A stretch of 9,706 nt of DNA from an uncultured Clostridia bacterium (GTDB lineage: Bacteria > Bacillota_A > Clostridia > Christensenellales > Aristaeellaceae), in assembly GCA_947166205.1 (NCBI GenBank), contig CAMVDI010000061.1, positions 1-9,706 on the forward strand, in the 5' to 3' direction. Positions 1 to 7,869 of the stretch are shown in pieces. Each line of letters starts with the position of its first letter. Position 1 is the first letter of the stretch. Made by a program: the position numbers and the translations under genes. The notes beneath the pieces are model-generated. The model saw only the letters and a program-made list of their open reading frames with translations, did not search any database and was not told the origin of the DNA.

Positions 1-798
1 GACAATGAGATTCTGGTTCTGACCACCGGCAGCCAGGGTGAGCCTATGGCGGGCCTGACCCGGATGGCTTACGCGGAGCACCGGAAGATGCAGATCCGTC
101 AGAGCGATATGGTGATCATCTCCGCCACTCCCATTCCCGGAAATGAGAAGTTTATCTCCCGGGTGATCAATCAGCTGTATCGCCTTGGGGCGACTGTGGT
201 TTACAGCACGCTGGCGGAAGTTCACGTATCCGGACATGCCTGCCAGGAAGAGCTCAAGCTGATGCACGCGCTGGTTCGCCCGAAGTATTTCATTCCGGTT
301 CACGGCGAATACCGGATGCTCTGGCAGCACGCCGTACTTGCGGAGAGCATGGGAACAGAGAGCCAGAATATTGTGATTCCCGAGATGGGACAGGTTATCG
401 AGATGAATATGAACGAGCTGTCCCTGGGAGAACAGGTGCCCACCGGCGGCATTCTTGTTGACGGACTTGGGGTGGGCGACGTCGGCAATGTGGTTCTGCG
501 GGATCGGAAACACCTGAGTCAGGAAGGCCTGCTGGCCATCGTGGTTGTGATTGACCGGGATGAGGAAAAACTGGTCAGCGGTCCTGACATCGTCAGCCGC
601 GGATTCATCTATGTCCGTGAGAATGAAGACATCATCGACAACACCCAGGAGCTGGTCCGGGAAATCCTCAGCAGCAACAGTCTGGCCGGCGAGAACTGGC
701 CGAACCTGAAGAATATCATCAAGGATGAGGTTCATAACTACATTTTCGAGAAGATCAAAAGGAATCCCATGGTTCTTCCCATCATCCTCGATGTATGA
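1..798 (+). CDS. rnj: Ribonuclease J, C-terminal part (5' end outside window)
   Basis: This is the last 265 residues of an RNase J, the metallo-beta-lactamase/beta-CASP ribonuclease that combines endonuclease and 5'-3' exonuclease activity in Gram-positive RNA turnover and maturation. The reading frame is open from base 1, so the N-terminal metallo-beta-lactamase half with its HxHxDH metal motif lies upstream. Visible here are the beta-CASP segment TTGSQGEPMAGLTRMA, the block ISATPIPGNEKFISRVINQL, the histidine motif HVSGHACQEEL and the PVHGEYRML motif. The family C-terminal domain follows, with VSGPDIVSRGFIYVRE and DEVHNYIFEKIKRNPMVLPIILDV. The ATG at base 46 is internal, because family-conserved residues precede it. 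Family membership is secure. Whether it corresponds to the J1 or J2 paralogue cannot be said. The next gene encodes a YlbF-family protein, also linked to RNA decay, but it has its own promoter. Confidence 0.96.
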   Translation, partial: DNEILVLTTGSQGEPMAGLTRMAYAEHRKMQIRQSDMVIISATPIPGNEKFISRVINQLYRLGATVVYSTLAEVHVSGHACQEELKLMHALVRPKYFIPVHGEYRMLWQHAVLAESMGTESQNIVIPEMGQVIEMNMNELSLGEQVPTGGILVDGLGVGDVGNVVLRDRKHLSQEGLLAIVVVIDRDEEKLVSGPDIVSRGFIYVRENEDIIDNTQELVREILSSNSLAGENWPNLKNIIKDEVHNYIFEKIKRNPMVLPIILDV

Positions 799-820
799 CA
801 GATCATTCACGCCGCTTTCC

Positions 821-866
821 GAAGCCGCCGGACCTCTTCCTCCAGAGGGAGTTGACCGGCGGCTTC
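821..866 (+). terminator. Long hairpin after rnj, possible terminator
   Basis: A perfect 11-bp inverted repeat (GAAGCCGCCGG at 821-831, CCGGCGGCTTC at 856-866) encloses a second small stem (CCTCT 833-837 with AGAGG 844-848). It begins 22 bases after the rnj stop and precedes the next promoter. The position and GC-rich stem suit a transcription terminator or 3'-end stabiliser. The sequence that follows (CTTACTGCTCC) has no real T tract, so intrinsic termination is uncertain. Confidence 0.5.
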
Positions 867-919
867 CTTACTGCTCCCGCGGTTTCCCGGTTTCAGGGCC
901 CAGGCCTCATCCGGCTCAC

Positions 920-949
920 TTGACGCGCTGAAAAGGAAAGTGTTATGAT
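920..949 (+). promoter_or_regulatory. SigA-type promoter for the ylbF-like/mltG unit
   Basis: The -35 box is TTGACG (920-925) and the -10 box is TATGAT (944-949), with an 18-base spacer. An extended -10 TGT precedes the -10 box at 941-943. Each box matches consensus in 5 of 6 positions. Transcription should begin near 956, about 40 bases before the ATG at 998. Confidence 0.8.
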
Positions 950-997
950 GCCGGGGTAAAGATCGCTCCCGCATAAAGGATTCCGGAGGTGAAACGG

Positions 998-1339
998 ATG
1001 GAGTATTCAGCAGCGTATGCGCTGGCGGACCAGATTCGCCAGAGCGAGGAATACAGAACTTATCACCGGCTGAAGGATGAGGTCATGGCGGATGAGACCC
1101 AGGCCGCGCTGATCCGGGAATACCGCAGGCTGCAGACGGCCATGCAGATGAATCTGATGGTCGGTCGGCAGAACGATCCGGATGACACCCAGCGTTTCTC
1201 GGCGCTGGCCGTGCTGCTCAGCTCAAAGCCGGAAATCAACCAGTTTCTGATGGCTGAGATGAGCCTTCAGCGGACACTGGCGGATCTGATGAAAATCGTG
1301 ACAGAGGCGACGGGGCTGGAAGTGCAGCTGCCTGAATGA
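998..1339 (+). CDS. YlbF/YmcA family protein
   Basis: A 113-residue, highly helical, charged protein of the YlbF/YmcA (Com_YlbF, formerly DUF964) family. The N-terminal pattern ALADQIRQSEEYRTYHRLKDEVMAD and the following helix ALIREYRRLQTAMQ are typical of the family. In Bacillus subtilis, YlbF and YmcA form a complex with YaaT that assists RNase Y in mRNA processing and affects competence and biofilm formation. I infer a related accessory role here. The ATG at 998 is chosen because GGAGG (985-989) lies 8 bases upstream. An in-frame GTG at 989 overlaps that Shine-Dalgarno sequence and is unlikely to be used. There are no cysteines, so the protein cannot ligate the iron-sulphur cluster reported for the Bacillus complex. 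The mltG start lies 10 bases downstream, so the two genes are probably co-transcribed. Confidence 0.85.
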   Translation: MEYSAAYALADQIRQSEEYRTYHRLKDEVMADETQAALIREYRRLQTAMQMNLMVGRQNDPDDTQRFSALAVLLSSKPEINQFLMAEMSLQRTLADLMKIVTEATGLEVQLPE

Positions 1340-1349
1340 GGACAAAAGA

Positions 1350-2531
1350 TTGAGTAAGCATCGAAAGGAAACGTACCGCAGCGTATACCGGGAACGGGAG
1401 TACGGCGGCTACTGGTACAGCGCGCTGTGGCAGGTGCTTCGGCCCATCCTGGTCGGCGCGGCGGTGGCCGTGACTGTCATCGGACTGCTGATGAGCCTGT
1501 GGAACAGGATCTACGATCAGTACATCGGCCCGGTTGAACCGGACAGTCAGGAAGAAGTGCTCTTTACCATCGAGAGCGGACAAAGCCTGACCCGGGTGGC
1601 CAACCATCTGGAGCAGGCCGGGCTGATCCACAACAGGAGCGTATTCAAATACTACTGCGATTTCGCCGGCATGGGACAGAAGCTGCAGATCGGCCAGTAC
1701 AGCCTTCGGAAGTCCATGTCCATGATGGAAATTGCCAATCAGCTGACCACGGGAGACGGCAATCCGCTGGTCCGGAATATTACCCTGATTCCCGGGGAGA
1801 CGATCGAGGATTTCGCGGGCAAGCTTGTCCGGACGGGGGTGCTGGAAAGCCCGGACACCTTCCTGGCCAAATGCCGTACCGGTGCGGAATACCGGGACTA
1901 CTACTATATTGATGAGATTCTGAGCGGAAGCACCGCGGGGCAGCGGAAATATGTGCTGGAAGGATACCTGGCTCCGGATACCTATGAGTTTTATGTCACT
2001 GCGACGGAAGACGATATTATCCGGAAACTCCTGAGCCAGACAGAGGCTGTCTTTTCACCGGAGATCCAGGAGCGCGCGGACGAGCTTGGAATGACCATGG
2101 ATCAGGTGCTGACACTGGCCAGCCTGATTGAAAAGGAAGCGGGAGCCGGAGACTTCACCAAGGTCAGCGCTGTATTCCACAACCGGTTGAAGGCAGGGAT
2201 GAAGCTGGAGAGCGACGTGACGATTCATTACGTTACAGGCGTCAGGAAGATGGCTTTGGAGGCGGAAGATCTGCAAAAAAGCAGCCCCTACAACACCTAT
2301 GCAGTTTCCGGACTTCCCGTCGGACCTGTATGCAATCCATCCGCGGAGGCCATTCGGGCAGCCCTTTACCCGGATGAGCTGTATGTGACGGAGAATTATC
2401 TGTTTTTCTGTGCAAAGAACCCGGAAAGCGGAGAGCTGTATTTTTCCCGCACCCTGGCGGAGCATGAACAGGCTGTGGCCATCTATTCTCCGCTGTGGAA
2501 GCAGTATGACCAGACAAGAGGTATCCGGTAG
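1350..2531 (+). CDS. mltG: Endolytic transglycosylase MltG (YceG-like)
   Basis: A 393-residue single-pass membrane protein that cleaves nascent peptidoglycan glycan strands and is thought to terminate elongation. A cytoplasmic, basic N terminus of about 30 residues is followed by a transmembrane helix at roughly residues 33-51 (ILVGAAVAVTVIGLLMSLW). Next come a LysM-like region (about 68-138, TIESGQSLTRVANHL ... IGQYSLRKSMSMMEIANQL) and the catalytic domain. Family landmarks are EGYLAPDTYEF (204-214), LASLIEKEAG (256-265), FHNRLKAGMKLESDVT and PYNTYAVSGLPVGPVCNP. By alignment with the E. coli enzyme, Glu261 in LASLIEKEA should be the catalytic residue. The start is TTG with TGAGGA 7 bases upstream; no in-frame ATG precedes the conserved region. 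Length is normal for the Gram-positive form. It follows the ylbF-like gene in the same unit. Confidence 0.95.
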   Translation: MSKHRKETYRSVYREREYGGYWYSALWQVLRPILVGAAVAVTVIGLLMSLWNRIYDQYIGPVEPDSQEEVLFTIESGQSLTRVANHLEQAGLIHNRSVFKYYCDFAGMGQKLQIGQYSLRKSMSMMEIANQLTTGDGNPLVRNITLIPGETIEDFAGKLVRTGVLESPDTFLAKCRTGAEYRDYYYIDEILSGSTAGQRKYVLEGYLAPDTYEFYVTATEDDIIRKLLSQTEAVFSPEIQERADELGMTMDQVLTLASLIEKEAGAGDFTKVSAVFHNRLKAGMKLESDVTIHYVTGVRKMALEAEDLQKSSPYNTYAVSGLPVGPVCNPSAEAIRAALYPDELYVTENYLFFCAKNPESGELYFSRTLAEHEQAVAIYSPLWKQYDQTRGIR

Positions 2532-2558
2532 GATTCGCCTGGATCCGGAAGCTGAATC

Positions 2559-2587
2559 TTGCACGGGGGAGAAGAATGTGCTATAAT
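2559..2587 (+). promoter_or_regulatory. Promoter of tRNA-Leu(CAA)
   Basis: The -35 box is TTGCAC (2559-2564). The -10 box is a perfect TATAAT (2582-2587) with a 17-base spacer, preceded by an extended -10 TGC (2579-2581). The start is expected around 2593-2595, only a few bases before the mature tRNA 5' end at 2599. The discriminator CCCCCGTG is very GC-rich, as is usual for stable-RNA promoters under stringent control; that control is inferred. Confidence 0.88.
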
Positions 2588-2598
2588 CCCCCGTGGCT

Positions 2599-2681
<83 letters not shown>

Positions 2682-2684
2682 CAT

Positions 2685-2714
2685 GCCCTGTGAATCAACG
2701 TTCACAGGGCTTTT
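2685..2714 (+). terminator. Intrinsic terminator of the tRNA-Leu unit
   Basis: A perfect 10-bp stem (GCCCTGTGAA 2685-2694 with TTCACAGGGC 2701-2710) has a 6-base loop and is followed by TTTT (2711-2714) and a T-rich stretch. It begins 4 bases after the mature tRNA end. Confidence 0.9.
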
Positions 2715-2755
2715 GCCTTGCCTTGAAAGGAAATGGAAACGCCCGTGATTTCCGA

Positions 2756-2791
2756 GCCTTGGAGATTGCCTTGGCGTTTGCTTTGACGTTT
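2756..2791 (+). repeat. Degenerate 12-bp tandem repeat, three units
   Basis: The units are GCCTTGGAGATT, GCCTTGGCGTTT and GCTTTGACGTTT, placed head to tail. Adjacent units match at 10 of 12 positions. The core GCCTTG also occurs at 2715-2720 just after the tRNA terminator. Confidence 0.55.
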
Positions 2792-2858
2792 ACGGATGCC
2801 TTCCGCTTTTTGCGGTCCGGAAAAGGGCAGCAGGGCGGTAAAGAGCGATCCGGATGCC

Positions 2859-2878
2859 GGTTCCGCGGGGTTCCGCGG
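2859..2878 (+). repeat. Perfect tandem duplication of GGTTCCGCGG
   Basis: Two identical 10-bp units abut each other, each containing the palindrome CCGCGG. This puts two palindromes exactly 10 bp apart, about one helical turn, 34 bp upstream of the hrcA -35 box. Confidence 0.8.
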
Positions 2879-2912
2879 GCCGAAAAACGGAGAAAAGATT
2901 TTGTCAAAAGTG

Positions 2913-2941
2913 TTGACAAAGGGAAGGGTTGGTGCTATCTT
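2913..2941 (+). promoter_or_regulatory. SigA promoter of the hrcA-grpE-dnaK-dnaJ operon
   Basis: A perfect -35 box TTGACA (2913-2918) is followed after 17 bases by -10 TATCTT (2936-2941), with an extended -10 TGC at 2933-2935. Transcription should start near 2948, placing CIRCE in the first bases of the leader. The -35 box is also one arm of a perfect 8-bp inverted repeat (2900-2920). Confidence 0.88.
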
Positions 2942-2952
2942 ATCCATGTTGG

Positions 2953-2979
2953 TTAGCACTCGAGCCGGTTGAGTGCTAA
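2953..2979 (+). promoter_or_regulatory. CIRCE element (HrcA operator)
   Basis: TTAGCACTC (2953-2961), nine spacer bases, then GAGTGCTAA (2971-2979) is an exact match to the CIRCE consensus. It starts about 12 bases after the -10 box, so bound HrcA would block transcription initiation. It ends 50 bases before the hrcA start codon. As DNA it is the HrcA operator; in the mRNA it can also form a leader stem. It is the only CIRCE copy in the window, so the whole operon appears to be controlled from this one site. Confidence 0.98.
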
Positions 2980-3029
2980 CAAACACAAACCGGTATGAAC
3001 ATGAGAGCTTTTCGAAAGGAGGCGGGCGT

Positions 3030-4064
3030 ATGGAGATGGATGAGCGGAAGCTGAAGATCCTTCAGGCGATTATTGACGACTATATCCTGACCGGCATTCC
3101 TGTCGGCTCCAGAACGATCAGTAAGAAGTATGATATGGGCCTTTCCTCCGCCACCATTCGGAATGAGATGAGCGATCTGGAAGAGCTTGGATACCTGGAT
3201 CAGCCCCATGTTTCCGCCGGAAGGATTCCCAGCGCCAAGGCCTATCGCCTGTATGTGGATTCGCTGATGAGAACCGGGCAGATCCAGGATGACAGTCTGG
3301 AAACCGTCAGCCGGCATTTTACGGGACGGGTCAGCCAGATGGAGGATGTGATAGACCATGCGGCCAGCGTCATTTCCTCCCTGACCAGATACACGGCTGT
3401 GGTGCTTCCTCCCAAGGGGAAACTGCCCAGGTTCCGTACGCTGCAGCTGGTTCCCGTTTCCAGGGATACCGCCCTGGTTGTTATTGTTACGGACGCGGGG
3501 ATCGTGCGGGACAGTACGATCCGGATTCCCGGCGAGATGGACAGCGATACGCTGTACGCTATTTCCAGGGCGCTGACGGAGGAGCTTCAGGGCCATACGC
3601 TGAGCGAGGCCTGTGAAATCCTGCCGGGCATGATCCGACGCATGCAGGAGAATGAGGATCTGCTGCGGGGGCTTTACGGAATGCTGAGCGAAAAGAAAGA
3701 TGCTCCCCGCCGGACGCACGTGGCCATCGGCGGAACCAGCAACATGCTGAGTTACCCGGAATACAGCGATGTGGAGAAAGCGCGCGGATTTCTGAGCCTG
3801 ATGGAGACACGGGACAAGCTGGCCAGTATCATAGCCGGAAACGGCGAGATGGCTTTTACTGTCCGGATCGGGCCGGAAACGGGCGTGCCGGAAATGGCAG
3901 ACTGTTCCATTGTGACAGCGACCTACTCCGCCGGAAACGGTCAAACGGGTACGATCGGTGTGATCGGTCCTACCCGGATGCAGTATTCCCGTGTGTTTTC
4001 CATTCTGAACATGATGGGCCACCAGCTGACCGATCTGTTTGGAGGAGATGAGTCAAATGAGTAG
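3030..4064 (+). CDS. hrcA: Heat-inducible transcription repressor HrcA
   Basis: A 344-residue repressor of class I heat-shock genes that binds CIRCE and whose folding depends on chaperonin in characterised species. The N-terminal winged helix spans about residues 4-75, with the recognition block SSATIRNEMSDLEELGYL and the wing motif QPHVSAGRIPS (the usual T of PHTSAGR is V here). The C-terminal HrcA domain includes THVAIGGTSNMLSYPEYSD (about 229-247) and the ending TIGVIGPTRMQYSRVFSILNMMG. The ATG at 3030 is chosen because GAAAGGAGG (3014-3022) lies 7 bases upstream. An in-frame GTG at 2973 sits inside CIRCE and lacks a ribosome site. As first gene of the operon behind its own operator it is autoregulated, as is usual in Bacillota. 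Its last 8 bases overlap grpE. Confidence 0.98.
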   Translation: MEMDERKLKILQAIIDDYILTGIPVGSRTISKKYDMGLSSATIRNEMSDLEELGYLDQPHVSAGRIPSAKAYRLYVDSLMRTGQIQDDSLETVSRHFTGRVSQMEDVIDHAASVISSLTRYTAVVLPPKGKLPRFRTLQLVPVSRDTALVVIVTDAGIVRDSTIRIPGEMDSDTLYAISRALTEELQGHTLSEACEILPGMIRRMQENEDLLRGLYGMLSEKKDAPRRTHVAIGGTSNMLSYPEYSDVEKARGFLSLMETRDKLASIIAGNGEMAFTVRIGPETGVPEMADCSIVTATYSAGNGQTGTIGVIGPTRMQYSRVFSILNMMGHQLTDLFGGDESNE

Positions 4065-4638
4065 AAAAAGGAAGGTCAAAAAGAGCATGAATCCACAGGA
4101 AACACCTCAGGAGCCATTGACGGAGGAAAAAGCACCTGAAACGGCGGAAACCCCGGTTTCGGAGACGGAAGAAACTTCCGGGGCCGCTGAACAGGAAGCC
4201 GCTCCCGCCGAGGACAAGGCTGCAGAGTATCTGGCTATGGCTCAGCGGGTTCAGGCGGATTTTGAAAACTACCGCCGTCGGAATGAGAACGTGCGGGCGG
4301 ACAGCTTCGCCGAAGGAAAGCGGGATGTAGCGGCTGTCATGCTCCCTGTGCTTGACAATCTGGAAAGAGCTGCGGACGCTGCGGAGAATTCCGGAGATGA
4401 ATCATTGAAGAGCGGTGTACAGCTGGTGCTTCGGCAGATGCGCGACGTATACGCCAAGCTGAACGTGACCGCCATCGACCGGATGGGGGAAAAGTTCGAT
4501 CCCAATCTGGAGAATGCCGTTCTGCAGGGCGCGGCGGATGAAGGCGAACCCGGAACGGTCTGCCAGGTTCTGCAGAAGGGCTATATGATGGGGGACAAGG
4601 TGCTCCGGCATGCCATGGTCAAGGTGGTTCCTGAATAG
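4057..4638 (+). CDS. grpE: Nucleotide exchange factor GrpE
   Basis: A 193-residue GrpE, the homodimeric co-chaperone that releases ADP from DnaK. A basic start (MSRKRKVKK) leads into a low-complexity acidic, proline-rich segment (residues 12-53), probably disordered. A coiled-coil helix follows (about 54-105, YLAMAQRVQADFENYRRRNE). The C-terminal beta domain contains DRMGEKFDPNLENAV and GYMMGDKVLRHAMVKV, the family signature. The usual His of FDPNLHEA is replaced by Glu. The ATG at 4057 is chosen because GGAGGAG (4041-4047) lies 9 bases upstream. The ATG at 4048 is too close to that site, and the TTG at 4039 lies upstream of it. The start overlaps the hrcA stop by 8 bases, suggesting translational coupling. 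The gap to dnaK holds hairpins. Confidence 0.97.
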   Translation: MSRKRKVKKSMNPQETPQEPLTEEKAPETAETPVSETEETSGAAEQEAAPAEDKAAEYLAMAQRVQADFENYRRRNENVRADSFAEGKRDVAAVMLPVLDNLERAADAAENSGDESLKSGVQLVLRQMRDVYAKLNVTAIDRMGEKFDPNLENAVLQGAADEGEPGTVCQVLQKGYMMGDKVLRHAMVKVVPE

Positions 4639-4664
4639 CCGGGAACTGAACAACAAACCGGATC

Positions 4665-4695
4665 AGCCCCTCGGGGCTTTCGGATAAGCCGAAAG
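4665..4695 (+). promoter_or_regulatory. Two overlapping hairpins between grpE and dnaK
   Basis: AGCCC (4665-4669) pairs with GGGCT (4674-4678) around a 4-base loop and is followed by TT. CTTTCGG (4677-4683) pairs with CCGAAAG (4689-4695) around ATAAG, a perfect 7-bp stem. They share bases 4677-4678, so both cannot form completely at once. They lie 38 bases or more before the dnaK ribosome site. Possible roles are partial attenuation or an mRNA processing or stabilising element that adjusts DnaK relative to GrpE; this is inference. Confidence 0.45.
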
Positions 4696-4730
4696 GCACT
4701 CAGAAAGAATACAGAAAAGACGAAAGATAA

Positions 4731-6563
<1,833 letters not shown>

Positions 6564-6581
6564 ACCGGAACCGTAAGAAAA

Positions 6582-6680
6582 GGGAATCAGCCCGCTCCAT
6601 CAGGGAACGGGCTTGATTCCGGTCAAGGGATATCCATCCGGCTGATTCCCGTTCGGGCTGAAGCGTTCAGAACCGGAATC
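6582..6680 (+). promoter_or_regulatory. Structured dnaK-dnaJ intergenic RNA with alternative pairings
   Basis: The 143-base gap contains a strong stem: GGAATCAGCCCG (6583-6594) pairs with CGGGCTTGATTCC (6608-6620), 12 bp with one bulged T. The same 5' arm (6582-6592) is also perfectly complementary over 11 bp to GGCTGATTCCC (6640-6650). A fourth segment, CCGGAATC (6673-6680), can pair with 6615-6622 (8 bp) or, by its last six bases, with 6644-6649. No T tract follows the stems, so a simple terminator is unlikely. The last segment ends 13 bases before the dnaJ ribosome site. Confidence 0.5.
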
Positions 6681-6706
6681 GGACGGATGAAACGAGGTGA
6701 TGCGGC

Positions 6707-7822
6707 TTGGCGGAAAAGCGCGATTATTACGAGGTTTTAGGCGTTTCAAAAAACGCGACAGATGAAGAGATCAAAAAGGCCTACAGAAAAAAAGCCAAGG
6801 AATGCCACCCGGATCTTCATCCGAATGATGAGGAAGCGGTGAAGCGTTTTGCGGAACTGAATGAGGCCAATGAAGTCCTGTCTGATCCGGACAAACGCGC
6901 CAGATACGACCAGTTTGGTTTCAATGATCCCATGGCCGACATGGGCGGCGGTCAGAGCCCCTTCACCGGCGGATTTGATTTCGGCGGCATGGGAGATATC
7001 CTCGATCAGTTTTTTGGCGGCGGAGCGAGAACGCGGGCCCAGGGACCGGTTCAGGGAAACGACCTTCGGTATGAGCTGCGAATCACCTTCGAGGAGGCAG
7101 CCAGAGGCTGTGAAAAGAGCTTCGAGATTTATCGGAACGAGGTATGTGATGTCTGCGGCGGCAACGGAGCGAAGCCCGGCACCAAGCCTTCCACCTGCGC
7201 GGCCTGTCACGGTACGGGCCAGATCCGTACATCCAGCGGCTGGATGACGATGTCCAGAACCTGCCCTTCCTGCGGCGGAACCGGAAAGGTGATTACGGAC
7301 AAGTGCACCGGCTGCGGCGGAAGCGGACGGGTGCGCCGCAAGCGGACTGTGACGGTGAAGGTGCCTGCCGGTATTGACAACGGACAGTCCATTATCATGA
7401 ACAATCAGGGTGAACCCGGGCTGCGCGGGGGCCCCAACGGGGACCTGTTCATCACGGTCAATGTGCGGCCGCATAAGATCTTTCAGCGCAGTGGATACAA
7501 CCTGCTTCTTGAATTTCCCATCAGCTTTGTGACCGCCGCGCTGGGCGGGGAAGTGCAGGTTCCTACGCTGAACGGTCCGGTAAAATACAGGATTCCCGAA
7601 GGTACCCAGCCGGGAACGGAATTCCGGCTGAAGGGCGAGGGCATTCAGATGCTCCGGTCCAGCGGAAAAGGCGACCTGATCATGAAGGTGAAGGTTGAGA
7701 TTCCCAAGCGGCTGAACAACCGGCAGAAGGAAATACTTCGGGAATTCGACGGAACGACCGGAGACAGGGAATACGAAAACCGGAAAAGCTTTATGGATCG
7801 GGTCAAGGATCTGTTCAACTGA
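6707..7822 (+). CDS. dnaJ: Chaperone protein DnaJ (Hsp40, type I)
   Basis: A 371-residue Hsp40 that delivers substrates to DnaK and stimulates its ATPase. The J-domain is at residues 1-70, with the essential HPD at 34-36 (ECHPDLHP). A Gly/Phe-rich linker follows (about 78-106, with GGFDFGGMGDILDQFFGGG). Four intact CxxCxGxG zinc-binding repeats are CDVCGGNG (147-154), CAACHGTG (164-171), CPSCGGTG (186-193) and CTGCGGSG (200-207). The C-terminal client-binding domains include VKVPAGIDNGQSI and RIPEGTQPGTEFRLKGEG. The start is TTG, with GAGGTG (6694-6699) 7 bases upstream. A nearer ATG at 6700 is out of frame. It is the last gene of the operon and ends before a strong terminator. The upstream structured RNA may set its translation level. 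Confidence 0.98.
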   Translation: MAEKRDYYEVLGVSKNATDEEIKKAYRKKAKECHPDLHPNDEEAVKRFAELNEANEVLSDPDKRARYDQFGFNDPMADMGGGQSPFTGGFDFGGMGDILDQFFGGGARTRAQGPVQGNDLRYELRITFEEAARGCEKSFEIYRNEVCDVCGGNGAKPGTKPSTCAACHGTGQIRTSSGWMTMSRTCPSCGGTGKVITDKCTGCGGSGRVRRKRTVTVKVPAGIDNGQSIIMNNQGEPGLRGGPNGDLFITVNVRPHKIFQRSGYNLLLEFPISFVTAALGGEVQVPTLNGPVKYRIPEGTQPGTEFRLKGEGIQMLRSSGKGDLIMKVKVEIPKRLNNRQKEILREFDGTTGDREYENRKSFMDRVKDLFN

Positions 7823-7869
7823 ACGACCGGATCGGAATCCGGGGCCTTATACCGAATCGAAGCAAAAGA

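Larger units (their letters stand above)
2711..2912 (+). other. Non-coding spacer between tRNA-Leu and the hrcA promoter
   Basis: About 200 bases carry no gene I can support. A reading frame from 2576 to 2956 runs through the tRNA and is not credible, nor are the minus-strand frames here. The stretch holds a degenerate 12-bp tandem repeat (2756-2791), a small hairpin around CCGC-TTTTT-GCGG (2803-2815) and a perfect tandem 10-bp repeat (2859-2878). Its last bases overlap an inverted repeat at the hrcA -35 box. A small RNA cannot be excluded, but I see no clear promoter for one. Confidence 0.6.

Noticed and set aside
2976..4022. 348-codon open frame on the minus strand opposite hrcA
   Set aside because: Mirror of hrcA codon bias, with histidine- and glutamine-rich composition and no recognisable domain.
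6746..7474. 242-codon minus-strand frame opposite dnaJ
   Set aside because: Antisense of conserved DnaJ J-domain and zinc-finger codons, with no independent support.
7827..7842. Small hairpin CCGGAT-CGGA-ATCCGG just after dnaJ
   Set aside because: Only 6 bp and no T tract; the real terminator is at 7870-7900.
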